Source: CAYNQN01 sp964530525 (GTDB taxonomy: Bacteria; Actinomycetota; Acidimicrobiia; Acidimicrobiales; Acidimicrobilacustridaceae). From it: a stretch of DNA of 35,613 bases. The notes below the pieces were generated by a model. The model made no database searches. It worked only from the letters and a program-made list of their open reading frames with translations, and was not told the origin of the DNA. Location: positions 1 through 35,613 of the forward strand of contig CAZHBH010000018.1 in the NCBI GenBank assembly GCA_964530525.1, given 5' to 3'. Positions within the stretch are counted from its first letter, which is position 1. Each line of letters starts with the position of its first letter. Made by a program: the position numbers and the translations under genes. Below, one piece after another: positions 1-7,434 of this stretch.

Positions 1-1176
1 CGTGGCCGTGTTCACCTGGCCGCCGCCGAGGTGCTTCACGTACACACCTCTGTCGGTGCCGGCGATGATCTCGGCGGGATCCTCACGGCCGGGCAACAGG
101 TAGGTGTTCGTCATCCGGACCATCGGGAGGTGCTGGTAGCTCTGGCGCCTGCCGTTGCCCGAGCTCGCCCTTCCCTCCTTGCGGGCTCGGAGCAGGTCCC
201 ACATGTAGTCCGTGAGCACTCCGTCGTCGATGAGCACGTTGCGCGCTGCGGCATTCCCCTCGTCGTCGATCGCGTAGTTGCCCCACTCGCGGGCCATGGT
301 CCCGTCGTCCACGACGGTCACGCCCTTGGCGGCGACCTGCTCGCCGACCCGACCCCGGAACACCGAAGCGCCCTTGCCCACCAGGTCGGCCTCCAACCCG
401 TGGCCGCACGCCTCGTGGAACAGCACGCCGCCACCGCCGCTCGCTATGACCACCGGCATCTCGCCGGAAGGTGCCGGCCTGGCCGCGAGCTTCGTGAGCG
501 CGCGATCGGCGGCCCTGGCGGCCAGCTCGTCGACGTCATAGCGATCGAACAGCTCCCAGCCCATCGTGTGGCCGATGCTCTCCCGGCCCGTCTGCATGCC
601 GGTGTCGCCGGTGGCCACGCACGACACCGAGAACAGGCTGCGAACCACGTCGTCGGTGGCGAGCAACCCGTCGCTGTTGGCCACGAGGATCCGCCTGCGG
701 CTGTCCCCGTAGTTCACCGAGACCTGGCTTATGGACGAGCCCCGAGCCCTCGCGGCGTCGTCGGCGCGCTGGAGCAGCGCCACCTTGGACGCCTTGGCGA
801 CGTCCTGCGGGTAGGTGAGCACGTCGGTGGCACCGGAGGCCCCGCTGGGCGTGAGGGAGATCTCCCGCACTCCCCCGCCACCCGAACGGGCGGCTGCTGC
901 AGCCGCGCGGGCTGCTGCGCGGAGGCCCGGCTCGGAGAGGTCGGCCGTGTGGGCGAAGCCGGTGGTCTCGCCCACCACCACGCGCACCCCGGCGCCGCGG
1001 TCGCGCCCCGAGTTGAGCTCTTCGACCTTCCCGTCGTCGAGGTGCGCTGAGGTGGAGCGCTTGTCCTCCACGAACACCTCGGCGAAGTCGCCGCCGGTGC
1101 GCAGCGCTTCCCCTAGGACCCCGCCGACCACGCCCTCGTCGAGGAGAGGTCCGTCGTTGCCACGTTGGTCGATCAT
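1..1176 (-). CDS. tldD: TldD-family metalloprotease, 3' end cut by window edge
   Basis: TldD/PmbA metalloprotease. With its PmbA (TldE) partner TldD degrades unfolded or natural peptides and processes some modified peptides in the cytoplasm. The 392 residues present read M-I-D-Q-R-G at the start and carry the zinc-binding HExxxH as FHEACGH, followed by the family's GLEADLVGKGASVF segment and AGTDRGVYVKHLGGGQVN near the edge. E. coli TldD is about 480 aa, so roughly 80-90 residues lie beyond base 1. The ATG at 1176 is supported by AGGAGG (minus strand, opposite 1183-1188) six bases upstream. The HExxxH makes it the TldD rather than the PmbA partner; PmbA is not in the window and may follow off the left edge. 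It is divergent from the thioesterase at 1279. Confidence 0.93.
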   Translation of the reverse strand, partial: MIDQRGNDGPLLDEGVVGGVLGEALRTGGDFAEVFVEDKRSTSAHLDDGKVEELNSGRDRGAGVRVVVGETTGFAHTADLSEPGLRAAARAAAAAARSGGGGVREISLTPSGASGATDVLTYPQDVAKASKVALLQRADDAARARGSSISQVSVNYGDSRRRILVANSDGLLATDDVVRSLFSVSCVATGDTGMQTGRESIGHTMGWELFDRYDVDELAARAADRALTKLAARPAPSGEMPVVIASGGGGVLFHEACGHGLEADLVGKGASVFRGRVGEQVAAKGVTVVDDGTMAREWGNYAIDDEGNAAARNVLIDDGVLTDYMWDLLRARKEGRASSGNGRRQSYQHLPMVRMTNTYLLPGREDPAEIIAGTDRGVYVKHLGGGQVNTAT

Positions 1177-1266
1177 CAGCGGCCTCCTGGCGGCGGGTCG
1201 TGGGGTGGCGAACTGCAGCCGCAGGGGTGCTCGAGCCGCGGCTGGCCCCCAGGGTGCGGGGTTGCT

Positions 1267-1272
1267 TATGGT
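1267..1272 (+). promoter_or_regulatory. -10 box TATGGT for leaderless thioesterase transcript
   Basis: TATGGT ends six bases before the ATG at 1279, so the expected transcription start coincides with the start codon. No Shine-Dalgarno lies between. No convincing -35 is seen. Confidence 0.55.
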
Positions 1273-1278
1273 ACCGGG

Positions 1279-1659
1279 ATGCCAGTCACCCCAGGGATGA
1301 GCGCAGCAGCTGCGCTCGTCGTCTCCGAGGCCGACACCGCGATCGCGGCGCGCTCGGGAGCGGTCCCCACGCTCGCCACCCCGAGGGTCGTCGCCCTGTG
1401 CGAGGAGGCCTCCATGAACGCTCTCAACGGGGCTCTCGGCCCATCCGAGACCTCGGTGGGGATGCAGGTGCAGATCGACCACGTGGCGCCCACCGCCGTG
1501 GGCCACAGCGTGAGGGCCCAGGCGACCGTCGAGAAGACCAGCGGGCGCCGCGTCACGTTCACCGTCTCGGTCAGCGACGACCGGGGCCTGGTGGCTTGCG
1601 GCAAGGTCACGCGGGTCGTGGTCGACAAGGACCGCTTCCTGGAGCGAGCGAACGGCTGA
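1279..1659 (+). CDS. FlK-type (fluoroacetyl-CoA thioesterase-like) hotdog thioesterase
   Basis: A 126-aa hotdog-fold protein resembling the thioesterase family of FlK, which hydrolyses acyl-CoA thioesters. T34, E42 and H68 fall at the same spacing (8 and 26) as the Thr/Glu/His triad known for FlK (T42, E50, H76): T34 in LATPR, E42 in CEEAS, H68 in QIDHVAPT. The C-terminal VTRVVVDKDRF also matches the family. Most members do not act on fluoroacetyl-CoA, so the substrate is unknown. The ATG at 1279 is chosen because a -10 box precedes it by six bases; ATG 1297 is an in-frame alternative. It stands alone, divergent from tldD. Confidence 0.8.
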   Translation: MPVTPGMSAAAALVVSEADTAIAARSGAVPTLATPRVVALCEEASMNALNGALGPSETSVGMQVQIDHVAPTAVGHSVRAQATVEKTSGRRVTFTVSVSDDRGLVACGKVTRVVVDKDRFLERANG

Positions 1660-1670
1660 CCTTCCCGGAG

Positions 1671-1691
1671 CTTCCTGGGCGACCAAGGAAG
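1671..1691 (+). terminator. Possible hairpin after thioesterase gene
   Basis: CTTCCTGGG and CCAAGGAAG pair across a three-base loop with one mismatch, starting 11 bases after the thioesterase stop. There is no T-run, so termination is only suggested. Confidence 0.3.
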
Positions 1692-1769
1692 CCGAGGAAG
1701 TCCTCAGAACGGCCGCCACATGGCGTTCCCGGGTCGCCGAACCTGTGGAACGGATCGCTTCCCGGGACG

Positions 1770-1775
1770 TAGGAT
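1770..1775 (+). promoter_or_regulatory. -10 box TAGGAT upstream of LPG-synthase-TM-like gene
   Basis: TAGGAT sits about 58 bases before the chosen ATG at 1834 and would give a leader of roughly 50 bases, which contains a purine-rich GGAGGTGGAG ribosome-binding region. Confidence 0.4.
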
Positions 1776-1833
1776 GATCCTCTGCCTGCAGGCGCACGCG
1801 CCCGGGGCAAGGGAGCTGGAGGTGGAGCTGGGA

Positions 1834-2826
1834 ATGCGCAGGCGGCGTTGGGTGATGCCGGTCCGAGTGGGCCTGAGCGTTGTCATGCTCGTGGTCCTCG
1901 TCGCCCGCATCCCGGACTTCGACTGGGACCAGCTGATCCCAAGGTGGGGCTCCGACACCGCTCTGTGGCTCGCCGGCGCGATCCTCCTCACCCTCGCCGC
2001 ACTCGTCCTCGCCGCCCTGCGCTGGCAGCAGGTCCTCAGCGCGCTCGGCCTAAGGGAGCGGCTGCGCCGCCTCGTGCCCCTGTACTTCGCCGGCCAGTTC
2101 GTCTCCAACGTCCTGCCCACCACCATCGGCGGCGACGTGCTGCGGGTCCACCGCCTCTCGAAGGAGAACGGCCAGACGCCCAACACGTTCGCCTCGGTGG
2201 TCCTCGAACGCCTCACCGGGTGGCTCGTGCTCCCGCTCATCACCATCTTCGGGCTGATCGTGAACCCCGGCCTGCGAGAGCTGGGCACAGCCACGCTCCT
2301 CGCCGCAGGCATCGCGGTGATGACGCTGGCCTCGCTGGCCGGCGTCGTGTTCGTCGCCGACCACCCGAACCTGGGCGGGAGGTTCAGGGCCAAGCCCGAC
2401 TGGCGCCGGTTCGTGGGCGCCGTCCACGTGGGCATCGACCAGCTGCGCCAGCAGCCCAAGGCGGCCCTGACCGTGATCGGGGTGGGCCTGCTCTACCAGT
2501 TCGTCCTCTGCGTGGCGGCCCTCATGGCAGCCGAGGCGATCGGCCTCACCAGCGTCGGGCTCACGCCCCTCCTCGCCTTCTTCCCGGCGGTCCTGATCGC
2601 GCAGGTGCTGCCCATAGGGATCGCGGGCCTCGGCGTGAGGGAGGGGGCCTTCGTCATCTTCCTGACGCCGCTGGGAGTCGCCGCCGAGATGGCGGTGGCG
2701 CTGGGACTGCTCCTGTACGTACTCAACGCTGGGGTGAGCCTGCTCGGAGCACCCGCCTTCGCCATCGGCTCTCGCCGTCCCCGGTCGCCCGACGCCGCTG
2801 CGTCCGCTCCCGCCCCGGTGGGCTGA
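1834..2826 (+). CDS. Lysylphosphatidylglycerol-synthase-TM / UPF0104 family membrane protein
   Basis: A 330-aa integral membrane protein with about eight hydrophobic segments, matching the LPG_synthase_TM (UPF0104, AglD/MprF-flippase-like) family. Recognisable features are the early RWQQVLSALG, the YFAGQFVSNVLPTTIGGDVLR motif region, VLERLTGW, and the late conserved GIAGLGVREGAFV. Members include the flippase half of MprF and glycosyltransferase-associated lipid-handling proteins; this one has no soluble synthase domain. ATG 1834 (MRRRRW) is chosen because GGAG-rich sequence precedes it and a -10 lies at 1770; GTG 1822 is an alternative. The basic N-terminus (RRRR) is typical of an inside-positive first helix. 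dxs follows 109 bases downstream from its own promoter. A role in envelope lipid transport is inference; the substrate is unknown. Confidence 0.8.
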   Translation: MRRRRWVMPVRVGLSVVMLVVLVARIPDFDWDQLIPRWGSDTALWLAGAILLTLAALVLAALRWQQVLSALGLRERLRRLVPLYFAGQFVSNVLPTTIGGDVLRVHRLSKENGQTPNTFASVVLERLTGWLVLPLITIFGLIVNPGLRELGTATLLAAGIAVMTLASLAGVVFVADHPNLGGRFRAKPDWRRFVGAVHVGIDQLRQQPKAALTVIGVGLLYQFVLCVAALMAAEAIGLTSVGLTPLLAFFPAVLIAQVLPIGIAGLGVREGAFVIFLTPLGVAAEMAVALGLLLYVLNAGVSLLGAPAFAIGSRRPRSPDAAASAPAPVG

Positions 2827-2923
2827 TCCGCTCCCGTCGCACGGCTTCCCCTGGCCCGGCCCGCCCGAGAGGCGTGTGGAAGGGGTCACGGGGGTGCCCT
2901 CGTGCCGGGCAGACGCACGGCGG

Positions 2924-2929
2924 TACGGT
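2924..2929 (+). promoter_or_regulatory. -10 box TACGGT for leaderless dxs
   Basis: TACGGT is followed after six bases by the GTG at 2936. That GTG starts the protein exactly where DXS homologues begin (ILERISSPADL), which supports both the start choice and a leaderless transcript. Confidence 0.6.
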
Positions 2930-2935
2930 GGACCG

Positions 2936-4780
2936 GTGATCCTCGAGCGCATCTCCTCGCCGGCCGACCTGCGGGATCTGGGCACCGACGAGCTGGCCAC
3001 GCTGGCCGAGGAGCTGCGGGCCCTCGTTGTCGAATCGGTCAACCGCCAGGGCGGGCACCTCGGCTCCAACCTCGGCGTGGTGGAGCTCACCATCGCGCTG
3101 CACCGGGTGTTCGAGGCGCCTGACGACATCATCTTGTGGGATACCGGCCACCAGGCGTACGTGCACAAGATGCTCACCGGCCGCAGCGCCGACTTCGAGA
3201 GCCTCCGCCAGGCCGGCGGCCTGTCGGGCTACCCCAGCCGGGCGGAGTCGCCGTACGACTGGATAGAGAACAGCCACGCCTCGACCATCCTCAGCTACGC
3301 GCACGGCCTCGCCACCTCTCAGCGATCGCTCGAGCCAGCGGACCGCCGCAGGGTCATCGCCGTGATCGGCGACGGCTCGATGACCGGGGGCATGGCCTTC
3401 GAGGGGCTCAACAACCTGGGCCACTCCGGGAGCGACTGCATAGTCGTGCTCAACGACAACGGCAGGTCGTACGCGCCCACCGTCTCGCGGTTGAGCGAGA
3501 GCCTGGCCCGGATCCGAAACAACCCGACCTACGTGCGCCGCCAGGCGCGCATAGAGAAGTTGCTGAGCGAGGTCCCCCTGCTGGGTGAGTCGCTGGAGCG
3601 CGCGATGGACGCCACCAAGGCCGCCATCCGCGAGGTGTGGGAACCACCCGAGTTCTTCGAGAGCCTCGGCGTGCGCTACGCCGGCCCCTTCGACGGCCAT
3701 GACGTGGCCGCCCTGGAAGAGGCGCTTCGAAACGCGGCTCAGATCGAGGGACCCCAGGTCGTCCACGTGATGACCCAGAAGGGAAGGGGCTACGCCCCAG
3801 CCGAGAACGACCCCGTCAAGAGGCTGCACGACACCTCCTACGCCAAGCCCGGCAGCTACACCGCCGCGTTCACCGAAGCCCTCCTGAAGGAAGCGGAGGA
3901 GCACCCCCAGCTGTTCGCCATCACGGCAGCCATGCCCGACTCCACCGGCCTGCTCCCCTTCGCCGAACGCCATCCCGATCGCTTCCTCGACGTGGGCATC
4001 GCCGAGCAGCACGCTGTGACAGCTGCCGCCGGCATGGCCATGGGTGGCCTGCGGCCGGTGTTCGCCGTGTACTCCACCTTCCTCACGAGGGCCATCGACC
4101 AGGTGAACCTGGACGTCGGCCTCCACAGCCAACCCGTGATCTTCTGCATCGACCGCGCAGGAATAACCGGCGACGACGGGCCTAGCCACCACGGCGTGCT
4201 CGACATGGTCCTGCTGACGAAGGTGCCCGGGATGGTCGTGATGGCGCCCAGCTCCTACCAGGAGCTGGGCCAGATGCTGCACGACGCCATGGAGATCACG
4301 TCGGGACCGGTAGCGATCCGCTACCCCAAGACGATGGCCGTGCAGGCATCGCCAGACGAGGTGGGCCACGGGATGCGAGCCCGCCTGGCGAGGCAGGCCC
4401 AGGGCCGCGACGTGTGCATCATCGGCGTGGGCAAGATGCTCGCGCCGGCCCTCGAGGCGGCGGAGCTGCTGGCCGAACAGGGCCTCGACGCCACGGTGTG
4501 GGACCCGAGGGTGGTCAAGCCGCTCGACCCGGCCATGCTCGACGACGTGGCGCTGCACCCGTGCGTGCTCACCGTGGAGGACGGCCTGCGGGAGGGGGGT
4601 TTCGGTTCGGCGGTGGCAGACCAACTTCGAAGCTCCCCCTCGTCTCCTCGCGTCGAGGTGCTCGGCACACCGCTGGCCTACATCCCGCACGGCAACGCCG
4701 ACGCCATCCTCGCCGAGCTCGGCCTGGATGCCGAGGGCATCGCAGCAGCGGCAGCTTCCCTGGTGCGCTCCGGGTCCTAG
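2936..4780 (+). CDS. dxs: 1-deoxy-D-xylulose-5-phosphate synthase
   Basis: Condenses pyruvate with glyceraldehyde 3-phosphate to DXP, the first step of the MEP pathway to isopentenyl diphosphate; cytoplasmic, thiamine diphosphate-dependent. The 614-aa product has the full family layout: GGHLGSNLGVVELT with the conserved His (about residue 41), WDTGHQAYVHK (68-78), the ThDP-binding GDGSMTGGMAFE (145-156) with the later LNDN, the transketolase-like pyrimidine domain with DVGIAEQHAVTAAAG (catalytic Glu), and a C-terminal transketolase domain ending in the usual VLTVEDG and PHG segments. The length is normal. GTG 2936 is chosen because homologues start with M-x-LERI and a -10 box lies six bases upstream. 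It is convergent with nfuA. Confidence 0.97.
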   Translation: MILERISSPADLRDLGTDELATLAEELRALVVESVNRQGGHLGSNLGVVELTIALHRVFEAPDDIILWDTGHQAYVHKMLTGRSADFESLRQAGGLSGYPSRAESPYDWIENSHASTILSYAHGLATSQRSLEPADRRRVIAVIGDGSMTGGMAFEGLNNLGHSGSDCIVVLNDNGRSYAPTVSRLSESLARIRNNPTYVRRQARIEKLLSEVPLLGESLERAMDATKAAIREVWEPPEFFESLGVRYAGPFDGHDVAALEEALRNAAQIEGPQVVHVMTQKGRGYAPAENDPVKRLHDTSYAKPGSYTAAFTEALLKEAEEHPQLFAITAAMPDSTGLLPFAERHPDRFLDVGIAEQHAVTAAAGMAMGGLRPVFAVYSTFLTRAIDQVNLDVGLHSQPVIFCIDRAGITGDDGPSHHGVLDMVLLTKVPGMVVMAPSSYQELGQMLHDAMEITSGPVAIRYPKTMAVQASPDEVGHGMRARLARQAQGRDVCIIGVGKMLAPALEAAELLAEQGLDATVWDPRVVKPLDPAMLDDVALHPCVLTVEDGLREGGFGSAVADQLRSSPSSPRVEVLGTPLAYIPHGNADAILAELGLDAEGIAAAAASLVRSGS

Positions 4781-4852
4781 CTACGACCGCCAGCTGCCGG
4801 GAGGACTGCCTTGCCCTGGCGCCAGGCCCTACGGGTGGCCGGGATGGGCTCG

Positions 4853-4872
4853 GACCTGAGAGCGCTCAGGTC
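4853..4872. terminator. Hairpin between convergent dxs and nfuA
   Basis: GACCTGAG and CTCAGGTC form a perfect 8-bp stem with an AGCG loop, 73 bases after the dxs stop and just beyond the nfuA stop on the other strand. A smaller palindrome, CCTGGCGCCAGG, lies at 4815-4826. There is no T-run, so a bidirectional terminator is inferred from position and symmetry. Confidence 0.5.
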
Positions 4873-4881
4873 AGCCGAGGG

Positions 4882-4917
4882 GTCAGGTGTAGACGGGGAG
4901 TCAGGTGTAGAAGGGGT
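4882..4917. repeat. 18-bp tandem duplication spanning the nfuA stop codon
   Basis: Two 18-bp units (4882-4899 and 4900-4917) match at 16 positions and share GTCAGGTGTAGA. The second contains the last codons of nfuA. On the minus strand the ending FYT-stop is followed in frame by LPVYT-stop. Confidence 0.75.
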
Positions 4918-5569
4918 TGTCGCCCTGCGCGTGGTCCGTGGCGTCCACGATCTCGGTCACCTCGGGGATGGCCTCCTTGATGGCCACCTGGATCCCCTCA
5001 CGAAGCGTCGCTGCCGAGAGGGCGCAGCCTTGGCAACCGCCACCCATGGTCAAGAAGACCGTGGTGTCCTCCACGCCGGCCAGGGCGGCGTACCCGCCGT
5101 GGGAGGCCAGTGCGGGGTTGATCTGCTCTGTGAGGAGCTGCTGGACCTTCTCGGCTATGTCTCCGGTCAGCTCGATGTGGCGCCCGGCGAGCGGGTTGGG
5201 CCGGTTCGGGTTGCGGATCACGAGCCCCGCTTGGCCTGGGCTGCTGGGGAGGTCGAGGACGGCGCCCGAGAGCTGGTCGACCGAGTCGAACGGGACGAGC
5301 ACCGTGAGGCCGCCCTGCTCCGAGACGTGGTGGCCCTCGGAGGCTTCCGCCACGGCGTCGAAGCTCAGGTCGTACGCGTACTCGGGGCCGTTGACGCCGG
5401 TCACCTCCACCCGCAGGCCGAGCGTCTCGGGGTCTTCCTCGCCAGCGCGCAGCTCGAGGACCTTGGCTGTCGCCTCTGGCGTCACCGACAGGACCACGTC
5501 CGCCTCGACGGACGCGATCGCGGCCTCCTCGGTCTCGGTGGTGGTCGTGGTGGTGGTCTCGGATGGCAC
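4901..5569 (-). CDS. nfuA: NfuA-like Fe-S cluster carrier (degenerate A-type domain + NifU C-terminal domain)
   Basis: Fe-S cluster scaffold/carrier of 222 aa that would hold a cluster bridged between subunits and deliver it to apoproteins. The N-terminal part (about 22-120) resembles an A-type carrier (HesB/IscA-like) but has no cysteines, as in E. coli NfuA. The C-terminal NifU domain (about 135-210) has the cluster-ligating CxxC as GGGCQGCALS (C179, C182), preceded by the conserved INPALASHGGY. The extreme N-terminus is a Thr/Glu-rich low-complexity run. GTG 5569 is supported by TACCCT six bases upstream on the minus strand, implying a leaderless mRNA. E. coli NfuA is about 190 aa; the excess is the tail at the N-terminus. 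It is convergent with dxs. Confidence 0.88.
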   Translation of the reverse strand: MPSETTTTTTTETEEAAIASVEADVVLSVTPEATAKVLELRAGEEDPETLGLRVEVTGVNGPEYAYDLSFDAVAEASEGHHVSEQGGLTVLVPFDSVDQLSGAVLDLPSSPGQAGLVIRNPNRPNPLAGRHIELTGDIAEKVQQLLTEQINPALASHGGYAALAGVEDTTVFLTMGGGCQGCALSAATLREGIQVAIKEAIPEVTEIVDATDHAQGDNPFYT

Positions 5570-5575
5570 GCTTCG

Positions 5576-5581
5576 AGGGTA
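5576..5581 (-). promoter_or_regulatory. -10 box TACCCT for leaderless nfuA
   Basis: On the minus strand TACCCT is followed by six bases and the GTG at 5569, the same geometry as for dxs and the herA-like gene. Confidence 0.55.
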
Positions 5582-5662
5582 CCCGCATCGCCGGCAGACC
5601 TGACGTTCTGCAGCCCCATCTGGGCCCCTCGGCGACCCAGGTCGACGGCCTCACCACCCGGG

Positions 5663-5686
5663 CCGGGCCCCGAGCGCGGGCCCCGG
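5663..5686. repeat. GC-only inverted repeat in the nfuA/permease divergent region
   Basis: GGGCCC (5665-5670) and GGGCCC (5678-5683) pair across a seven-base loop, with CC/GG outside separated by one bulged C. It lies between the two divergent -10 boxes and could be an operator or a structural element, or arise by chance in such GC-rich DNA. Confidence 0.35.
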
Positions 5687-5712
5687 GCTCGAACCCCGGC
5701 CCCCGTGGTGCC

Positions 5713-5718
5713 TAGATT
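5713..5718 (+). promoter_or_regulatory. -10 box TAGATT for near-leaderless permease gene
   Basis: TAGATT is followed after eight bases by the GTG at 5727, with no Shine-Dalgarno between. Confidence 0.5.
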
Positions 5719-5726
5719 GCCCCGAC

Positions 5727-7301
5727 GTGACGACGTTGGACGTGGCGAGCGCCGAGATCGCCAGTGCGGAGGCCCTCCGGGACCTGCGCCGGACCCGTCG
5801 CAGGAACCGGCTGGCAGACGTCCACTGGATCGATGCCCTCTACCGCGTCTACCTCGCAGCCCTCGGTGCCGGACTGCTGGCCCTCTTCGCCTCGAGCCGG
5901 CTTCCCGACGACCAGCTCTCGCTGGCTGAGGCAGCCGAGGTCGCAGACGTCGCCCCTGCGATCGTCGGCCTGGTGTTCGCCGTGGCGGTGGGGATCGGCC
6001 TGCGCTCCGGCGGCAGGGGCGGGCCCTTGGTGCTCGAGGCTCCGGTGGTGGCCCACGAGCTCGCCGCCCCGGTGCGAAGGCGAGACGTGCTGCGAGGCCC
6101 AGCCCTCAAGCAACTGCGCTTCCTGGCGTTCGCCGGAGCCGTGGTGGGCGCGATCATCGGCGAGGTCTCCGCCAGGCGCCTCCCCGTGAACCCGGCAGCG
6201 GCCATCGCGAGCTGTGCCACCACCTTCGCCCTGGTGGCGATGCTGGCCGCGGGGGCGGGGATGGTCATCTCGGGTCGGCGGATGAGGTGGTGGCAGGCCA
6301 ACGTGGTGGCCGCCGTCGTCCTCGCCTGGTCGGGCATCGACGTGCTGGCCGGGCTCGCCACCTCTCCCCTCACGCACCTCGCAGAGCTCGCCTTCTGGCC
6401 CCTGGAGCTCCGCCCCGTGGCGCTCGTGGGCGCGGGGGTGGCGCTCGCCGTGGTGGCGCTGGGACTTCTGGGCATCGGTGCCATCTCCGTGGAGGCCGCT
6501 GGGCGCCGGGCGGGGCTGGTGTCTCAGCTGCGGTTCGCGGTGACGCTGCAGGACGTGCGCACGGTGGTGCTGCTCCGTCGGCAGCTCTCCCAGGAGAGGC
6601 CACGCAACAAGCCGTGGTTCCGACTGAAGCGGGGCCGTTCGCTGCCCCCCACCTGGCGCCGCGACTGGCAGAGCATCCTGCGCTTCCCCGCCGTGCGCCT
6701 GGTGCGCATGGCCCTGTTGGGGTTGGCTGCGGGGCTGGCCATGGGGGCCATGTGGCGCGGGATGATCCCGATGGTGGTGGTGGCCGGGCTGGCCCTCTAC
6801 GTCGCCGGCTACGACGCTGCCGAGCCCATGGCCCAGGAGGTCGACCACCCGACCCGCTGGAACAGCTTCCCGATCGAGCCCGGGAAGCTCTTGCTGGAGC
6901 ACGTTCCGGCGACGCTGTCGATGATGGTCCTCGTGGGCCTGTTCGCCTGCACCGGCTCCCTAGTGCTCACCCCCTGGGAGGTCGTAGTGCAGGTCGGCCC
7001 CGTGATGCTGCTGCCGGCGGCTGCCGGCGCCACCTTCGCAGCCGCTCTGGGGACCGCCCAGGGGGCACCCGACACCGCCAAGATGGTGGGGCTCGGGCCC
7101 GACATGATGGGCTTCTTCCTCATCGCCCGCCTGGTGGTGCCGCCGATGCTGGCGGTGCTCACCCTCCTCCCGGCGCTGGCAGCCGGAACCGACGCCGCCA
7201 ACCTCAACATCGCTGCGGTGGCGAACTACGTGAGCTACCCGCTGTTCGCGCTGGTGGCCGCCTACATCTGGATGCGAACCCGCAAGCCCAAGCCGCTATG
7301 A
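5727..7301 (+). CDS. Polytopic membrane protein, probable ABC exporter permease
   Basis: A 524-aa protein with roughly ten to twelve hydrophobic segments in two blocks separated by a long basic cytoplasmic stretch (about residues 275-320, with LLRRQLSQERPRNKPWFRLKRGR). I do not recognise a named family. The ABC ATPase 133 bases downstream on the same strand makes a permease role likely, and the two-block layout is compatible with a fused or full-length exporter permease. The first about 40 residues are soluble and charged (LRDLRRTRRRNRLADVHW). GTG 5727 is chosen because of TAGATT eight bases upstream. The substrate is unknown; no binding protein is adjacent, which favours export over import. 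Confidence 0.65.
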   Translation: MTTLDVASAEIASAEALRDLRRTRRRNRLADVHWIDALYRVYLAALGAGLLALFASSRLPDDQLSLAEAAEVADVAPAIVGLVFAVAVGIGLRSGGRGGPLVLEAPVVAHELAAPVRRRDVLRGPALKQLRFLAFAGAVVGAIIGEVSARRLPVNPAAAIASCATTFALVAMLAAGAGMVISGRRMRWWQANVVAAVVLAWSGIDVLAGLATSPLTHLAELAFWPLELRPVALVGAGVALAVVALGLLGIGAISVEAAGRRAGLVSQLRFAVTLQDVRTVVLLRRQLSQERPRNKPWFRLKRGRSLPPTWRRDWQSILRFPAVRLVRMALLGLAAGLAMGAMWRGMIPMVVVAGLALYVAGYDAAEPMAQEVDHPTRWNSFPIEPGKLLLEHVPATLSMMVLVGLFACTGSLVLTPWEVVVQVGPVMLLPAAAGATFAAALGTAQGAPDTAKMVGLGPDMMGFFLIARLVVPPMLAVLTLLPALAAGTDAANLNIAAVANYVSYPLFALVAAYIWMRTRKPKPL

Positions 7302-7434
7302 GCTCCCGGAGAAGTCCCTCCTCGAGGTTTCCTGCTCTTGCCTGGGCCTTACCACCCACGCCCGCCCGCACGTCCCCGATCTCCTCGTCCCCGCACGGCG
7401 ACTCGCCGCTGCCTGCCGGAAAGCCACCACGCCG

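Noticed and set aside
2723..4690. Long open frame on the minus strand opposite dxs
   Set aside because: It is Arg/Gly/His-rich, lies antisense to a clearly conserved gene, and has no family resemblance; long antisense frames are expected in GC-rich DNA.
5683..5699. T-arm-like sequence (CCGGG-CTCGAAC-CCCGG) suggesting a tRNA
   Set aside because: No acceptor stem, D-arm or anticodon arm could be placed in the flanking bases; the bases before the T-arm do not pair with the ones after. Not reported as a tRNA.
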